Source of the DNA: Pseudomonadota bacterium
GTDB taxonomy: Bacteria; Pseudomonadota; Alphaproteobacteria; Reyranellales; Reyranellaceae
Assembly: GCA_018240685.1 (NCBI GenBank)
Contig: JAFEFG010000002.1
Coordinates: forward strand, 20,075-84,074
DNA length: 64,000 nucleotides
Direction: 5' to 3'
Part shown: piece by piece, positions 15,931 to 25,665 of the stretch
Layout: the number at the start of each line of letters is the position of its first letter
How positions within the stretch are numbered: the first letter of the stretch is position 1
Position numbers and translations under genes: made by a program
Notes under the pieces: model-generated
What the model saw: the letters and a program-made list of their open reading frames with translations, nothing else
Databases searched by the model: none
Told to the model about the DNA's origin: nothing

Positions 15931-18228
15931 ATGGCGGCGTTCGGCAAGGCCCAGTACATCAAGCGCGTCGAGGACGACAGGCTGCTCACTGGCACCGGCG
16001 GCTTCACCGACAACCTGTCGCGGCCCAACCAGGTCCATGTGGTGCTGGTCCGTTCGCCGCACGCCCATGCCCGGATCGCGAATATCGACACGTCGGCTGC
16101 GAAAAAGGCGCCGGGCGTGGTGGCCGTCTATACCTGGGCCGACATGGCGGCGGACGGCTGCGGCGACTTCTCCTTCCCGGCCATGTTCCCCAACGCCGAC
16201 GGCAGCAAGCCCGAGATGACGCCGCGCCGGTCGCTGGCGCACGAGGTCGTGCGCCATGTCGGCGAGGCGGTGGCGGCGGTGGTCGCCGAGACGCGCGAGC
16301 AGGCCGTCGATGCGGTCGAACTGGTCGAGGTGGAATACGATCCGCTGCCGGCCGTGACGGAGATCGACGATGCGCTCAGGCCCGGCGCACCGCTGGTCTG
16401 GCAGGGTGCCCCGGGCAACCTCGCCGGCTTCAACCGCTTCGGCGACCAGGCCAAGGCCGACGACGCCTTCAAGGCGGCCGCGCACATCGTGTCGCTCGAC
16501 ATCATGCACCAGCGCCTGATCGTGAACGCCATGGAGCCGCGCGCCATCATGGCCGAGTGGGAAGACGACCGCATGATCGTCCACATCGGCAGCCAGAATC
16601 CCTCGGTCACGCGCGATACGCTGGCGGGCGTGATCCTCAAGATGCCGAAGGAGCAGGTGCGCGTGCTGGTGCGCGACATCGGCGGCGGCTTCGGCATGAA
16701 GACCGGCATCCAGCCCGACGAGTCGGTCGCGGTGTGGGTAGCCAAGGTGCTGAAGCGCCCGGCCAGGTGGCGCGCCGAGCGCAGCGAGGAGTTCCAGGCC
16801 ACGACGGCCGGCCGCGACCAGTTGCACAAGGCCTCGCTGGCGCTCGACAAGGACGGCCGCATCCTGGCGCTGCGCATGGAGGCCTTCGCCAACATCGGTG
16901 CCTATCCCTCGCGCGGCGGCGTGGTGATCCCGCTGTTCGTCGGCCCCAAGGTCACGACGGGCACCTACGACATCCCGGTCGTCGATCTCAGGCTCAACTG
17001 CGTCCTCACCAACACGGCCACCATCGCCGCCTATCGCGGCGCCGGCCGGCCGGAATGCATCTTCAACATCGAGCGCCTGATGGACACGGCAGCGCGCCAG
17101 ATCGGCATGGATCCGGCCGAACTGCGGCGCCGCAACTTCGTGAAGCCGGCGCAGATGCCCTACACCACGGCGATGGGCGAGAAGTACGACACCGGCGACT
17201 TCAACCTCTTCCTTGGCAAGACGCTCGACGCCTCCGACTGGAACGGCTTCGCCCAGCGCAAGGCCGAGGCGGAGAAGCGGGGCAAGCTCTACGGCCGCGG
17301 GCTCGCCTCCTACGTCGAGTGGACCAGCGCCAACGTCATGAACGAGATGGCGCACTACGAGGTGAAGGCCGACGGCACGGTGACGATCTGGATGGGCACC
17401 CAGGGCATGGGGCAGGGGCTGCAGACCAGCTTCACCCAGCTCGCCTCCGAGCTGCTGGGCATCGATCCGTCCAAGATCGAGATCGCCATGGGCGATTCCG
17501 ACCGCGTCGGCGGCGTCGGCTCGATGGGCTCGCGCTCGGCCTATATCGGCGGCTCGGCGGTCCTCACCGGCAGCGAGAAGCTGATCGACAAGGGCAAGGA
17601 CCTGGCGGCCGATGCGCTGGAAGCCAGCACGGCCGACATCACCTATGCCTCGGGCCGCTTCACCATCGCCGGCACCGACCGCGGCATCGGGCTCGGCGAG
17701 CTGGCGGCCAAGCAGCCCGACAAGCGTATCTTCATCGAGAACGTGAACACCGTAGACGGCATCGCCTGGCCGAATGGCGCGCATGTCGGCGAGGTGGAGA
17801 TCGATCCCGAGACCGGGCACGTGGAGCTCAAGCGCTACACGACGGTCGACGACGTCGGCCGGCCGCTGCACCGGCCGATCGTGTTCGGCCAGATCCACGG
17901 CGGCTGCGCCCAGGGCATCGGCCAGGCGCTGCTGGAGGAGAACGTCTACGACCGCGAGTCCGGACAGCTCCTCACCGGCTCGTTCATGGACTATGCCATG
18001 CCGCGCGCCGACACCTTCCCGACCTTCAACAACCAGCTCGACGACTCGGTGCCGGCCAAGAGCAATCCGCTTGGCGCCAAGGGCGTAGGCGAATCGGGAA
18101 CGGTCGGCTCCACGCCCACGGTGATGAACGCCATCATGGACGCGCTGTGGCCGCTCGGCGTGCGCAACTTGCAGATGCCCGCCACGCCGCTGCGCGTCTG
18201 GCAGGCGATCCAGGCTACGCGCAAATAA
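15931..18228 (+). CDS. Xanthine dehydrogenase family molybdopterin-binding subunit
   Basis: This 765-residue protein is the large molybdenum-cofactor subunit of the xanthine oxidase/CO dehydrogenase family. Motifs are RVEDDRLLTGTGGFTDN at the start, MEPRAIMAEW, DIGGGFGMKTG, AYRGAGRPE, GMGQGLQTSF and the active-site Glu721 in GVGESGTVGS. Such enzymes hydroxylate aldehydes, purines or aromatic carbons with water. The FAD-binding and 2Fe-2S subunits that normally accompany it are not in the neighbourhood, so it either borrows them or is an unusual stand-alone member. ATG at 15931 has GAGGAG at good spacing. Confidence 0.9.
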   Translation: MAAFGKAQYIKRVEDDRLLTGTGGFTDNLSRPNQVHVVLVRSPHAHARIANIDTSAAKKAPGVVAVYTWADMAADGCGDFSFPAMFPNADGSKPEMTPRRSLAHEVVRHVGEAVAAVVAETREQAVDAVELVEVEYDPLPAVTEIDDALRPGAPLVWQGAPGNLAGFNRFGDQAKADDAFKAAAHIVSLDIMHQRLIVNAMEPRAIMAEWEDDRMIVHIGSQNPSVTRDTLAGVILKMPKEQVRVLVRDIGGGFGMKTGIQPDESVAVWVAKVLKRPARWRAERSEEFQATTAGRDQLHKASLALDKDGRILALRMEAFANIGAYPSRGGVVIPLFVGPKVTTGTYDIPVVDLRLNCVLTNTATIAAYRGAGRPECIFNIERLMDTAARQIGMDPAELRRRNFVKPAQMPYTTAMGEKYDTGDFNLFLGKTLDASDWNGFAQRKAEAEKRGKLYGRGLASYVEWTSANVMNEMAHYEVKADGTVTIWMGTQGMGQGLQTSFTQLASELLGIDPSKIEIAMGDSDRVGGVGSMGSRSAYIGGSAVLTGSEKLIDKGKDLAADALEASTADITYASGRFTIAGTDRGIGLGELAAKQPDKRIFIENVNTVDGIAWPNGAHVGEVEIDPETGHVELKRYTTVDDVGRPLHRPIVFGQIHGGCAQGIGQALLEENVYDRESGQLLTGSFMDYAMPRADTFPTFNNQLDDSVPAKSNPLGAKGVGESGTVGSTPTVMNAIMDALWPLGVRNLQMPATPLRVWQAIQATRK

Positions 18229-18238
18229 AGGGGAAGCG

Positions 18239-19492
18239 ATGAAGCAGCGCATCTTCGGTTGGATCTCGACGCTCGTCGGCGTCGTCCTGGCGCTGGCCCT
18301 CGTCGAGGTCACCGCCACGGTGTGGCTGATGATCGAGGACGGGCACTACACGCCCGCGTCGGAACTCTTCGAGCGCACGCAGAACACCTACGTGCGCGAC
18401 ATGACGAAGCATTCCGACTGCCGCTACGTCGATACGCTGTTCCCGCATCCCTACGTCGCCTTCGTCCACCACGCCAACCCGCCCTGCGGCAAGCCGTGGG
18501 TGAACAATGTCGGCCTGTTCGGTCCCGACTTCCCGACGGTGAAGCGCACCGACGTCTACACCGTGATGCTGGTCGGCGGCTCGGTGGCGTCCCAGCTCGG
18601 CCAGGAACTGCAGCCGCCGGCGCAGCGCTATCTCGAGGAGGAGCTGAACAAGCGCTACATCAGCCCCACCGGCAAACCGTTCCTGCTCCTCAACGGTGGC
18701 GACGGCGCCTGGAAGGAGCCGCAGTCCTTCATCCTGTTCTCGCTCTATGCCAGCTCGGTCGATGCGGTGCTGACGCTCGACGGCTTCAACGAGCACTATT
18801 TCTTCTTCCCCGGTACGCCTGAGCGTCTCGAACGGCCGCTCAGCAACTTCATCGACGTCAATCCGTTCGTCGCCGACGAGAATTTCGGAGATGCCGCCAT
18901 CGGCTGGGTGATCGGCCGCGTCGGCGGCACGCTGCAGCGCATGCCGTTGCTGGGTCACAGCCACGCCGCCTACATGATCGTCCGTGGCATCGAGGCGGTG
19001 GCCAAGAGCAAAGACATCTTCTCCTCGACCAAGAAGACGACGCTGGCCAGCCTGTTCAAGATGCCCGACGACATCGTCAAGGACCATGAACGAGAGTTCC
19101 AGGTCCAGGTGGGCCTCTACCAGAAGTATGAGCGGGCGATCGAGGCGGTGGCCAAGGACAACGGCGTGAAGACGGCCTACTTCTTCCAGCCCGTGCCGGC
19201 CTACGGCAAGGAGCTGACCGAGGAGGAGAAGAAGGACGCCGGCGATCTCAGCTATGGTCCCCTCTATCGACGCCTCGTCGGGGAGATGATGACCCTGCGC
19301 AGCCGCGGCATGGCCATGTACGATCTGGGCGACATCTACAAGGACGAGAAGGGCCGGATCTATGCCGACCAGGTCCATTGCTATCGCGAGCCCGGCCCGA
19401 AGGCCAACAGCCGCGGCTACTCGATCATGGCCCAGCGCGTCGCGCAGAATCTCGCCGAGGCCTGGGGGCTCAAGGAGAAGCCTGCCAACTGA
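18239..19492 (+). CDS. Membrane-anchored SGNH-hydrolase-like protein
   Basis: This 417-residue protein has one N-terminal membrane segment (about residues 8-31) and a large extracytoplasmic domain. The SGNH pattern is visible: block I is LVGGSVASQ with candidate nucleophile Ser115, a GFNEHYF block near residue 183 gives the Gly/Asn positions, and Asp377-x-x-His380 in YADQVHC supplies the acid and base, followed by the typical SRGYSIMAQRVAQNL helix. Such proteins often remove or transfer acetyl groups on surface polysaccharides. It starts 10 bases after the molybdenum hydroxylase gene; a functional link is not obvious. Confidence 0.7.
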   Translation: MKQRIFGWISTLVGVVLALALVEVTATVWLMIEDGHYTPASELFERTQNTYVRDMTKHSDCRYVDTLFPHPYVAFVHHANPPCGKPWVNNVGLFGPDFPTVKRTDVYTVMLVGGSVASQLGQELQPPAQRYLEEELNKRYISPTGKPFLLLNGGDGAWKEPQSFILFSLYASSVDAVLTLDGFNEHYFFFPGTPERLERPLSNFIDVNPFVADENFGDAAIGWVIGRVGGTLQRMPLLGHSHAAYMIVRGIEAVAKSKDIFSSTKKTTLASLFKMPDDIVKDHEREFQVQVGLYQKYERAIEAVAKDNGVKTAYFFQPVPAYGKELTEEEKKDAGDLSYGPLYRRLVGEMMTLRSRGMAMYDLGDIYKDEKGRIYADQVHCYREPGPKANSRGYSIMAQRVAQNLAEAWGLKEKPAN

Positions 19493-19651
19493 GCGTACCG
19501 TGCCCGGTTGCGATTGATACAAAGGCGGGCCGTTCGCGACACCAAAGTTACAGATTCGCGACCTATATCTTCCTTGCGCCGCTCGGGAGGGGTCCCGGGA
19601 AGCGCGGTTATATCGTGTGGGAAGCGCTCCGCCTGCGGGCGGGGCAAGGGT

Positions 19652-19689
19652 GCCGGCCTAACGAGCGAAGGGGTTCGCTCCAGGCCGGC
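19652..19689. other. Long two-part hairpin upstream of a small ORF
   Basis: The outer arms are GCCGGCCT (19652-19659) and AGGCCGGC (19682-19689), and the inner arms GAGCGAA (19663-19669) and TTCGCTC (19674-19680) enclose GGGG. All 15 pairs are perfect with a small asymmetric bulge between the two stems. There is no T-tract after it, so it is not a standard terminator. It ends 23 bases before the ATG of a 53-codon reading frame and could act in its mRNA leader or be a mobile palindrome. The rest of 19493-19712 shows nothing else I can name. Confidence 0.5.
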
Positions 19690-19712
19690 GGGGTCAGAAC
19701 TTGGGGTGTTCC

Positions 19713-19874
19713 ATGACGACTGCTCGTGCGTCTGCTGTCTGCCGTTCGCTGTGCGATGATTGCGTCGGCCGATCCTCCATCCGCTATGCGCTGATGGTCG
19801 GTCTCGCCTCCTCGGCATTGCTGGTGCTGGTGCGAGTCGCCACCGCTGCGGCTTCACCACTTTTCACTGGCTAG
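19713..19874 (+). CDS. Possible Flp-pilin-like mini-protein with Arg at position 5
   Basis: This 53-codon frame (MTTARASAVC start) encodes a Cys-containing leader, then G followed by RSSIRYALMVGLASSALLVL, then a short polar tail. The arrangement G-x4-x-Y before a hydrophobic helix matches the prepilin processing register seen in the Flp pilins at 41.3-41.9 kb, but the usual Glu5 is Arg. There is no clear ribosome site (TTGGGG only) and a large hairpin lies upstream. It may be a divergent pilin, a decayed copy or chance; no other gene occupies 19493-19976. Confidence 0.4.
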   Translation: MTTARASAVCRSLCDDCVGRSSIRYALMVGLASSALLVLVRVATAAASPLFTG

Positions 19875-19976
19875 TGCGAATAGCCGCGGTCATCCGGCTT
19901 TGCGTTTGATCGGCGCTTTGGGGTGCGCCATCCTCGACGGGCCGGCAACGGGATCCGGCCAAGAAAGGAACCAACC

Positions 19977-21356
19977 GTGTCGCGTACCGACCGCGTCGAA
20001 GGCACGTCGATCCATCGCCCGCCGTCCATCGACCGCATGGCCAACTGGCCGGCGCTCGCACCGCTGATCGACAAGGTCGGCCGGGCGCCGGTCGTGGACG
20101 CGCTGCGCGCCTGGGCGGAGGCGCGGCGCGGCCATGCCGATGTCGGCGACGCGGCGGCCTGCGCGCGCTGGTGCGAGGAGAAGCTGGCGTCCCTCGCCCA
20201 TCCCTCGCAGCGGCGCGTGTTCAACCTCACCGGCACGGTGCTGCACACCAATCTCGGCCGCGCGCTGCTGGCGGAAGAGGCGATCGAGGCGGCGGTGGCC
20301 GCCATGCGCACGCCGACCACGCTCGAGTACGATCTCGCCGATGGCGGCCGCGGCGAGCGCGATGATCACATTGCGCCGTGGCTGTGCCGGCTCACCGGCG
20401 CCGAAGCCGCGACGGCGGTGAACAACAATGCGGGTGCCGTGCTGCTGGCGCTTGCCGCGCTGGCGGCGGGACGCGAAGTGATCGTCTCGCGCGGCGAGCT
20501 GATCGAGATCGGCGGCGCCTTCCGCATCCCCGACATCATGGCGCGCGCGGGCTGCCGGCTGGTCGAGGTCGGCACCACCAACCGCACGCACCTCAAGGAC
20601 TATGCGGCGGCGATCGGGCCGGACACGGCCGCGATCATGAAGGTGCATCCCTCCAACTACGCGGTGCAGGGCTTCACCAGCTCGGTGCCGGCGGCGGAGC
20701 TGGTGCCGCTGGCGCACGAGAAGGGCCTGCCGGTGATCGAGGATCTCGGCAGCGGCACGCTGGTCGATCTCGAGACCTGGGGCCTGCCGCACGAGCCGAC
20801 GGCGCGCGAGGCGGTTGCGGCCGGCATCGATGTCGTCACCTTCTCCGGCGACAAGCTGCTGGGCGGCCCGCAGGCGGGGCTGCTGGTGGGCAAGCGCTCC
20901 TGCATCGAGCGCATCGCGAAGAATCCCCTGAAACGCGCCCTGCGCCTCGACAAGGTGCGGCTGGCCGGGCTCGAGGCGACGCTCAGGCTCTATGCCGCTC
21001 CCGAGCGGCTGGTGATGCGCCTGCCGACGATCCGCACGCTGGCGCGGCCGGCGGCCGAGATCCATGCTCAGGCCGAACGCCTGCTGCCGGCCTTCGCGCA
21101 GGTGCTGGGCGCGGCCTGGCAGGCCGGCATCCGGCCGGTGCGCGGCCAGATCGGCTCCGGCGCGCTGCCCGTCGACCTGCTGCCCTCCTTCGCGCTGACG
21201 GCGAAGGGCCGGGGCCTCAACGGCCTCGCTGCCGCGTTGCGCGCGTTGCCCATCCCGGTGATCGGCCGCATCGAGGACGACACGCTGCTTCTCGACCTGC
21301 GCACGCTCGACGACGAAGCCGCTTTCGTCGCGCAGCTCGACCGGCTCGCGCCATGA
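19977..21356 (+). CDS. selA: L-seryl-tRNA(Sec) selenium transferase
   Basis: This 459-residue PLP enzyme converts seryl-tRNA(Sec) to selenocysteyl-tRNA(Sec) using selenophosphate. Recognisable blocks are [60 protein letters not shown] and the PLP lysine Lys293 in [17 protein letters not shown] at 19977 is chosen because AAAGGA lies seven bases upstream; the frame continues a little further 5' without a family counterpart. Its stop overlaps the ATG of selB (ATGA), giving a coupled selAB unit. Confidence 0.95.
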   Translation: MSRTDRVEGTSIHRPPSIDRMANWPALAPLIDKVGRAPVVDALRAWAEARRGHADVGDAAACARWCEEKLASLAHPSQRRVFNLTGTVLHTNLGRALLAEEAIEAAVAAMRTPTTLEYDLADGGRGERDDHIAPWLCRLTGAEAATAVNNNAGAVLLALAALAAGREVIVSRGELIEIGGAFRIPDIMARAGCRLVEVGTTNRTHLKDYAAAIGPDTAAIMKVHPSNYAVQGFTSSVPAAELVPLAHEKGLPVIEDLGSGTLVDLETWGLPHEPTAREAVAAGIDVVTFSGDKLLGGPQAGLLVGKRSCIERIAKNPLKRALRLDKVRLAGLEATLRLYAAPERLVMRLPTIRTLARPAAEIHAQAERLLPAFAQVLGAAWQAGIRPVRGQIGSGALPVDLLPSFALTAKGRGLNGLAAALRALPIPVIGRIEDDTLLLDLRTLDDEAAFVAQLDRLAP

Positions 21357-23254
21357 TCGTCGGCACCGCGGGTCATATCGATCATGGCAAAACGGCGCTG
21401 GTGAAGGCTCTCACCGGCGTCGATGCCGATCGCCTCAAGGAAGAGAAGGCGCGCGGCATCACCATCGATCTCGGCTACGCCTACAGCGATCTCGGCGACG
21501 GCCGCCAGCTCGGCTTCGTCGACGTGCCGGGCCACGAGCGCTTCGTGCACAACATGCTGGCGGGCGCGACCGGCATCGATGCCGCCCTGCTGGTCGTGTC
21601 GGCGGCCGAAGGCATCAAGCCGCAGACGGTCGAGCATCTGCAGATCCTCGACCTGCTGGGCCTCGACCGCGGGATCGTGGCGCTGACCAAGGCCGATCTC
21701 GTCACGGAGGACCAGCTTCTCGAACGCATGACCGAGGTCGAGGCGCTGCTGGCGACCAGCACGCTCAAGGGCGCGGAGATCGTGCCGGTGTCCGCGCTCA
21801 CCGGCCAGGGCGTCGACGAGCTCAAGGCCAAACTCCTGGCGTTGGGCGAGAGCGTGCGGAGCACGACCGGCTTCGCGCGGCTGGCAGTGGATCGCAGCTT
21901 CGTGCTGCCGGGTGCGGGCGTCGTCGTCACCGGTACCGTGCATGCCGGCGAGATCCGGGTCGACGACCGCCTGTTGCTCACGCCCTCGGGGCTGGAGGCG
22001 CGCGTGCGCTCGCTGCATGCGCAGAACCGGCCCGCCGAGATCGGCCGCGCAGGCGAGCGCTGCGCGCTCAATCTCACCGGCCCCAAGCTCACGAAGGAGG
22101 CCGTGCGCCGTGGCGACTGGGTCGTGAGCCCCGAACTGCATGCGCCGACGGATCGGCTCGACGTGCGGCTCAAGCTGCTGGCCTCCGAGCCGCACGCGCT
22201 CAAGCACTGGTCACCGGTCCATGTCCATATCGGCGCCGCGCATGTGATGGGCCGCGTGGCGTTGCTGGAGGGCGATTCTCTCGCCCCCGGCGCGAGTGGG
22301 CTGGCGCAGCTCGTGATCGAGGAGGAGATCGGCGCGCTTGTGGGCGACCGCGTCATCCTGCGCGATCCCTCGGCCACGCGCACGATCGGCGGCGGCACCG
22401 TCGTCGATCCGTTCGGCCCGCCGCGCAACCGCCGAACGCCGCGCCGGCTGCGCGAACTTGCCCTGATGGAAGAGCTGGAGCCGATTGCCGCGCTGATTTC
22501 CGCGGAAGGCGGTTTCGTCGATCTGGCGCGGCTCGGCCTCGCGCTCAACCTGCGCCCGGAGGAGGCGGACAGGCGACTTGCCGAGGCGGGCGGCGTGCGC
22601 GTGCAGGGGTTCGGATTCCGGCCCTCGACCCTGGCTGCGGTGCGCCAGGATATCGTCGACACGCTCGGCGCCTTCCACGAGGCCAATGCCGATGCGCCCG
22701 GCATGCCGCCGGAGCGGCTGCGGGTGAGCCTGAAGCAGCGCTGGCCCGCCCCGGTGTTCCGTGCGCTGCTGGAGGGAGAGGCGGCCGCAAAGACGGTCGT
22801 GGTCGAGGGAGGTTTCGCGCGCCTGCCTGGCCATTCGCTCACGCTGACACCGCGGGACGAGGCGCTGTGGAGGAAGATCTCGGCGGAGCTTGCCCGCGAG
22901 CGCTTCAAGCCGCCGCGCGTGCGCGACTTCGCCAACGAATTCCGCGAGCCTGAACCCAACGTGCGCAAGCTCCTGCGCCAGCTCGCGCGTCTGGGCCGCG
23001 TGGTCGAGATCGCCCCCGACCAGTTCTTCCTGCGCCCGGCGGTGGCGGAGATGATCGCCATCGCCCACGGCCTGGGGCCCGATTTCACCGCGGCGCAATT
23101 CCGCGACAGCCTCGACAACGGCCGCAAGCTGGCGATCCTCATTCTGGAATTCTTCGACCGCCACGGCATCACGATCCGCCGCGGCGACCTGCGCCGCACC
23201 ATCCCGCAGAAGCTCGGCCAGTACGGGGCGCCGCCGGCCGGCATCCCGGCGTGA
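21353..23254 (+). CDS. selB: Selenocysteine-specific elongation factor
   Basis: This is a 633-residue GTPase. Its P-loop GHIDHGKT occupies residues 7-14, the switch segment is [20 protein letters not shown] carries the G3 motif and TKAD the G4 motif. After the EF-Tu-like domains comes an extended region (from about residue 350) with repeated winged-helix segments, which in this family bind the SECIS hairpin of selenoprotein mRNA. It delivers Sec-tRNA(Sec) to UGA codons. It starts at the ATGA overlap with selA and ends 32 bases before the tRNA-Sec gene. Confidence 0.95.
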   Translation: MIVGTAGHIDHGKTALVKALTGVDADRLKEEKARGITIDLGYAYSDLGDGRQLGFVDVPGHERFVHNMLAGATGIDAALLVVSAAEGIKPQTVEHLQILDLLGLDRGIVALTKADLVTEDQLLERMTEVEALLATSTLKGAEIVPVSALTGQGVDELKAKLLALGESVRSTTGFARLAVDRSFVLPGAGVVVTGTVHAGEIRVDDRLLLTPSGLEARVRSLHAQNRPAEIGRAGERCALNLTGPKLTKEAVRRGDWVVSPELHAPTDRLDVRLKLLASEPHALKHWSPVHVHIGAAHVMGRVALLEGDSLAPGASGLAQLVIEEEIGALVGDRVILRDPSATRTIGGGTVVDPFGPPRNRRTPRRLRELALMEELEPIAALISAEGGFVDLARLGLALNLRPEEADRRLAEAGGVRVQGFGFRPSTLAAVRQDIVDTLGAFHEANADAPGMPPERLRVSLKQRWPAPVFRALLEGEAAAKTVVVEGGFARLPGHSLTLTPRDEALWRKISAELARERFKPPRVRDFANEFREPEPNVRKLLRQLARLGRVVEIAPDQFFLRPAVAEMIAIAHGLGPDFTAAQFRDSLDNGRKLAILILEFFDRHGITIRRGDLRRTIPQKLGQYGAPPAGIPA

Positions 23255-23286
23255 CAGGCGTCTCCGTCTCGGGGAATATCGGTCCT

Positions 23287-23382
23287 GGAAGAGAAGCGCT
23301 CCCGGTGGGGCGGCTGGCCTTCAAAGCCAGAGAGGGCCGCCAGACGGCTCTTAGTGGGTTCGACTCCCACTCTCTTCCGCCA
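23287..23382 (+). tRNA. selC: tRNA-Sec (anticodon TCA)
   Basis: The 96-nt gene, with encoded CCA, has the hallmark eight-pair acceptor stem GGAAGAGA/TCTCTTCC, the anticodon stem CTGGC/GCCAG around CTTCAAA (anticodon TCA), a long variable arm (about 23328-23353) and the T arm GTGGG-TTCGACT-CCCAC. The eight plus five pair acceptor-T helix and long variable arm distinguish it from a suppressor or serine tRNA. It lies directly after selB, forming a complete selABC decoding locus. Confidence 0.96.
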
Positions 23383-23410
23383 GCCCGCCTTGCGCCGCCA
23401 CGAAGCCGGA

Positions 23411-24280
23411 TCAGTACAGCAGGATCCTCTGAAGGTCGTAGGTCACCACGTATTCCCTGGTGATCGTCCCGGTTCTCTTGATGCGCCCTTCCATGCCGTT
23501 GTCGGGCTTGTCCCTGATCCGGGGCTCCATCCATTTCGTGTTCTTCAGGCGAAGGGCGTCCAGGTCGGTGATCCCGGTGAAGAACTGGTCGGTTGTCGTG
23601 CTGCGCAGGCACCGTTCCTTCGTGGGAGGGGGAGTCTCCGTCACCGGCGTGCTGTCGCAGCCCTGGTCGTACTCGTGCGACCGGTGCAGCGTTCTTTCGC
23701 AACCAAGCTTCTGCTCGAAGACGTCGAAGCTCACGTACCAGCCTGGAGGCCCCTGGCTCCCGGCCTCCGAGTGCCAGCTCACGTCGAATCGCGCGGCAAC
23801 GGCCCCTTGCATGATCGCGCTGGATCCCCTGCTTTCCTTTTCGCTGATGACGCCCTTCCTGCCGCCGCGGCATGCCCTCGGCGTCGCGGCTTTGGAATTG
23901 GTGTTCTCGGTCCGCCGATACTCGACTTCGCCCGAGAAGGTCCGGCCCGCGCATTCAGAGCGGTTCGAGGGATCGGCGCAATCGCCCGTTATCTTCGCGT
24001 CGTAGAATTCGTATGTCGTCTGATCTTCGACGTAGTGGCGGTCTCCCGTCGCCTGGGCATGGGAAGCGGCGATCAGGCCATCGCGATGATAACGATCGTC
24101 GATCTTGCGGGTCACCGTGACCTCGCCGATCCAGAAATCCTGCTTCGCCTTCTTGGGCGATACCAGCGGCGCAAGAGGATCCGGATCGTCCTGTGCGACG
24201 CTCCGATGGCAGGGGCCGGCTATCGCCAACACCGAACACAGTGCCAGGATCGGCCTGGTGGCTCTGGAAGCAGGTTTCAC
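23411..24280 (-). CDS. Secreted protein of unknown function
   Basis: This 289-residue protein has an N-terminal signal peptide of about 29 residues (ending CHRSVA before QDDPDP). I do not recognise the family. The mature part is polar, with several Cys residues (near 107, 115, 138, 197, 211, 226) that could form disulfides, and Trp/Tyr-rich segments such as DVSWHSEAG and WYVSFDVFEQK suggesting a beta-rich fold. Translation starts at GTG 24280 with AGGA seven bases upstream. It is the third of three minus-strand unknown genes reading toward the tRNA-Sec gene. Confidence 0.7.
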   Translation of the reverse strand: MKPASRATRPILALCSVLAIAGPCHRSVAQDDPDPLAPLVSPKKAKQDFWIGEVTVTRKIDDRYHRDGLIAASHAQATGDRHYVEDQTTYEFYDAKITGDCADPSNRSECAGRTFSGEVEYRRTENTNSKAATPRACRGGRKGVISEKESRGSSAIMQGAVAARFDVSWHSEAGSQGPPGWYVSFDVFEQKLGCERTLHRSHEYDQGCDSTPVTETPPPTKERCLRSTTTDQFFTGITDLDALRLKNTKWMEPRIRDKPDNGMEGRIKRTGTITREYVVTYDLQRILLY

Positions 24281-24432
24281 GGCAAATCCTCGCTCACGCT
24301 GGTCAGGGCGAGTAGTTTGTCATCTTCCCTTTGCGCGCCATGCGAGGGCGTTGATTCAAGTCAAGGTGAACCGCGCCACGGCAGTAGCCGTTCCCTTCTC
24401 TCGATCGCGATGGGGGAACCGTGGCGGAGGCG

Positions 24433-24927
24433 CTAGGCTGGTGGTGGAATGATTGCCGGGACCTGCATGGTGCACAGGGTGATCGCGAGCGAATATCGTC
24501 CGGGAGCGGATTGCGAGGCAATGGTTTCGGCTTGCGCGATGTAGACGCTCGTATGGGGTTGTATGACCATGACGATCTCCTCGCAGTTCGGATCGTCGAG
24601 CGCCTGGGCCATGAGCTTCGTCAGCTCCTTGCCGACGTTGCTTCCGGAGCCGCCCGGACCGTAGGGCGTCGTTCCCGGGATGGTGTAGGCCGGCAGCGCG
24701 GAGCATGCCGTTTGATGAAGGATGTTCACCAGCCAGTGTCTCCACCGCGGCTGTGCCTGCGCGCTGCCGGGGACCACGCCATACCTGGCCGCGATCTGAT
24801 GAAGATTGAGCGCGCCGTTGAAGTCGCCCTTGCGCGCCCTCCATGTTGCGAGGTTGCTGGCGGCGAACTGCGTGTTGACCATCGCGGTCATCTCCAGCGT
24901 GGCCGGGGTGTTGAAGATCATGCCCAT
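24433..24927 (-). CDS. Protein of unknown function
   Basis: This 164-residue protein starts at ATG 24927 with an excellent ribosome site (GAGGAGGG). I do not recognise it. It has no signal peptide or membrane segment; the N-terminal half is helical with RARKGDFNGALNLHQIAARYG, the middle has a Gly/Pro-rich stretch (TIPGTTPYGPGGSGSNVG) and the C-terminus is a beta-like segment ending PAIIPPPA. It sits between a secreted unknown and a small putative metalloprotease on the same strand, so the three may be co-expressed. Confidence 0.7.
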   Translation of the reverse strand: MGMIFNTPATLEMTAMVNTQFAASNLATWRARKGDFNGALNLHQIAARYGVVPGSAQAQPRWRHWLVNILHQTACSALPAYTIPGTTPYGPGGSGSNVGKELTKLMAQALDDPNCEEIVMVIQPHTSVYIAQAETIASQSAPGRYSLAITLCTMQVPAIIPPPA

Positions 24928-24997
24928 TGCGCCCTCCTCAAGAGACCGGTGCCATTATTGGCGCGCACCGTGCGAAAATGAAACACAAGGATCCCAT

Positions 24998-25429
24998 TCA
25001 TCCGAAGGCCGACCGAAGGTCGCGCGATCCTTCCTGCCAGACGCGGATCGCACGCGTCGCGAACACCGCCGGCAACCCGACGTCTCGCGCCCAGTCGTTC
25101 GCCCGCTCTTCGCTGCTGAGCCAGCGAAAGTGCTCCAGGTGAGGGGGACCGCCAAGATGGTGGCCGGTCTCGTGGGCGAGCGCGACGGCGAGACCGGCCC
25201 ATCCGATGCAGCGATGTCGGGTGAGACCGCCATAGATGACGACGCAATGTCGTCCATTCAGCCGGAGGGCCTGCGCGTTCGCAGCCGGTACGGACGGTCT
25301 CGACTCGTAGAGGATGTCGGGAAAGGTTTTTTCGAAGCGGGCGATCAATGCAGCGATCCGTCGGCGCGGCCATCGGGCCGTCTCCGGCCAGAGCAGATGA
25401 GGCGGCACGGGATCGTCGAAGATCGGCAT
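24998..25429 (-). CDS. Small putative zinc metalloprotease (HExxH, gluzincin-like)
   Basis: This 143-residue protein carries His86-Glu87-x-x-His90 in AHETGHHLGG, the zinc-site signature, within a predicted helix (VALAHETGHH). About 17 residues later the segment SSEERANDWA offers Glu107 in the E-x-x-A-N context that provides the third ligand in gluzincins such as the ImmA/M48-type peptidases. The opening IFDDPVPPHLLWPETARW is polar with no signal peptide. It is first in the three-gene minus-strand set. Peptidase activity is inferred from motif only; no family is recognised. Confidence 0.65.
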   Translation of the reverse strand: MPIFDDPVPPHLLWPETARWPRRRIAALIARFEKTFPDILYESRPSVPAANAQALRLNGRHCVVIYGGLTRHRCIGWAGLAVALAHETGHHLGGPPHLEHFRWLSSEERANDWARDVGLPAVFATRAIRVWQEGSRDLRSAFG

Positions 25430-25665
25430 CGATCAAGCCTACTCCTTGTCACCCGCATCTGCGCGATGGTTCATCGCATTCACGATTGCGTTCTGGGGAT
25501 AGCGACCGTGAGCGCGGGTCTTGTGAGCCGACGGCGAATGGCCTAGTAGAAGTTCATAAGGACTGTCGGCGATGTCGAAGTCCGCACCGTGCGTGCTCCT
25601 CCGCGAGCGCGCGCACCCAACGCTAAAACGCTACCGCTTCACCCCTTGCCCCTCAGGGAGTGCGG

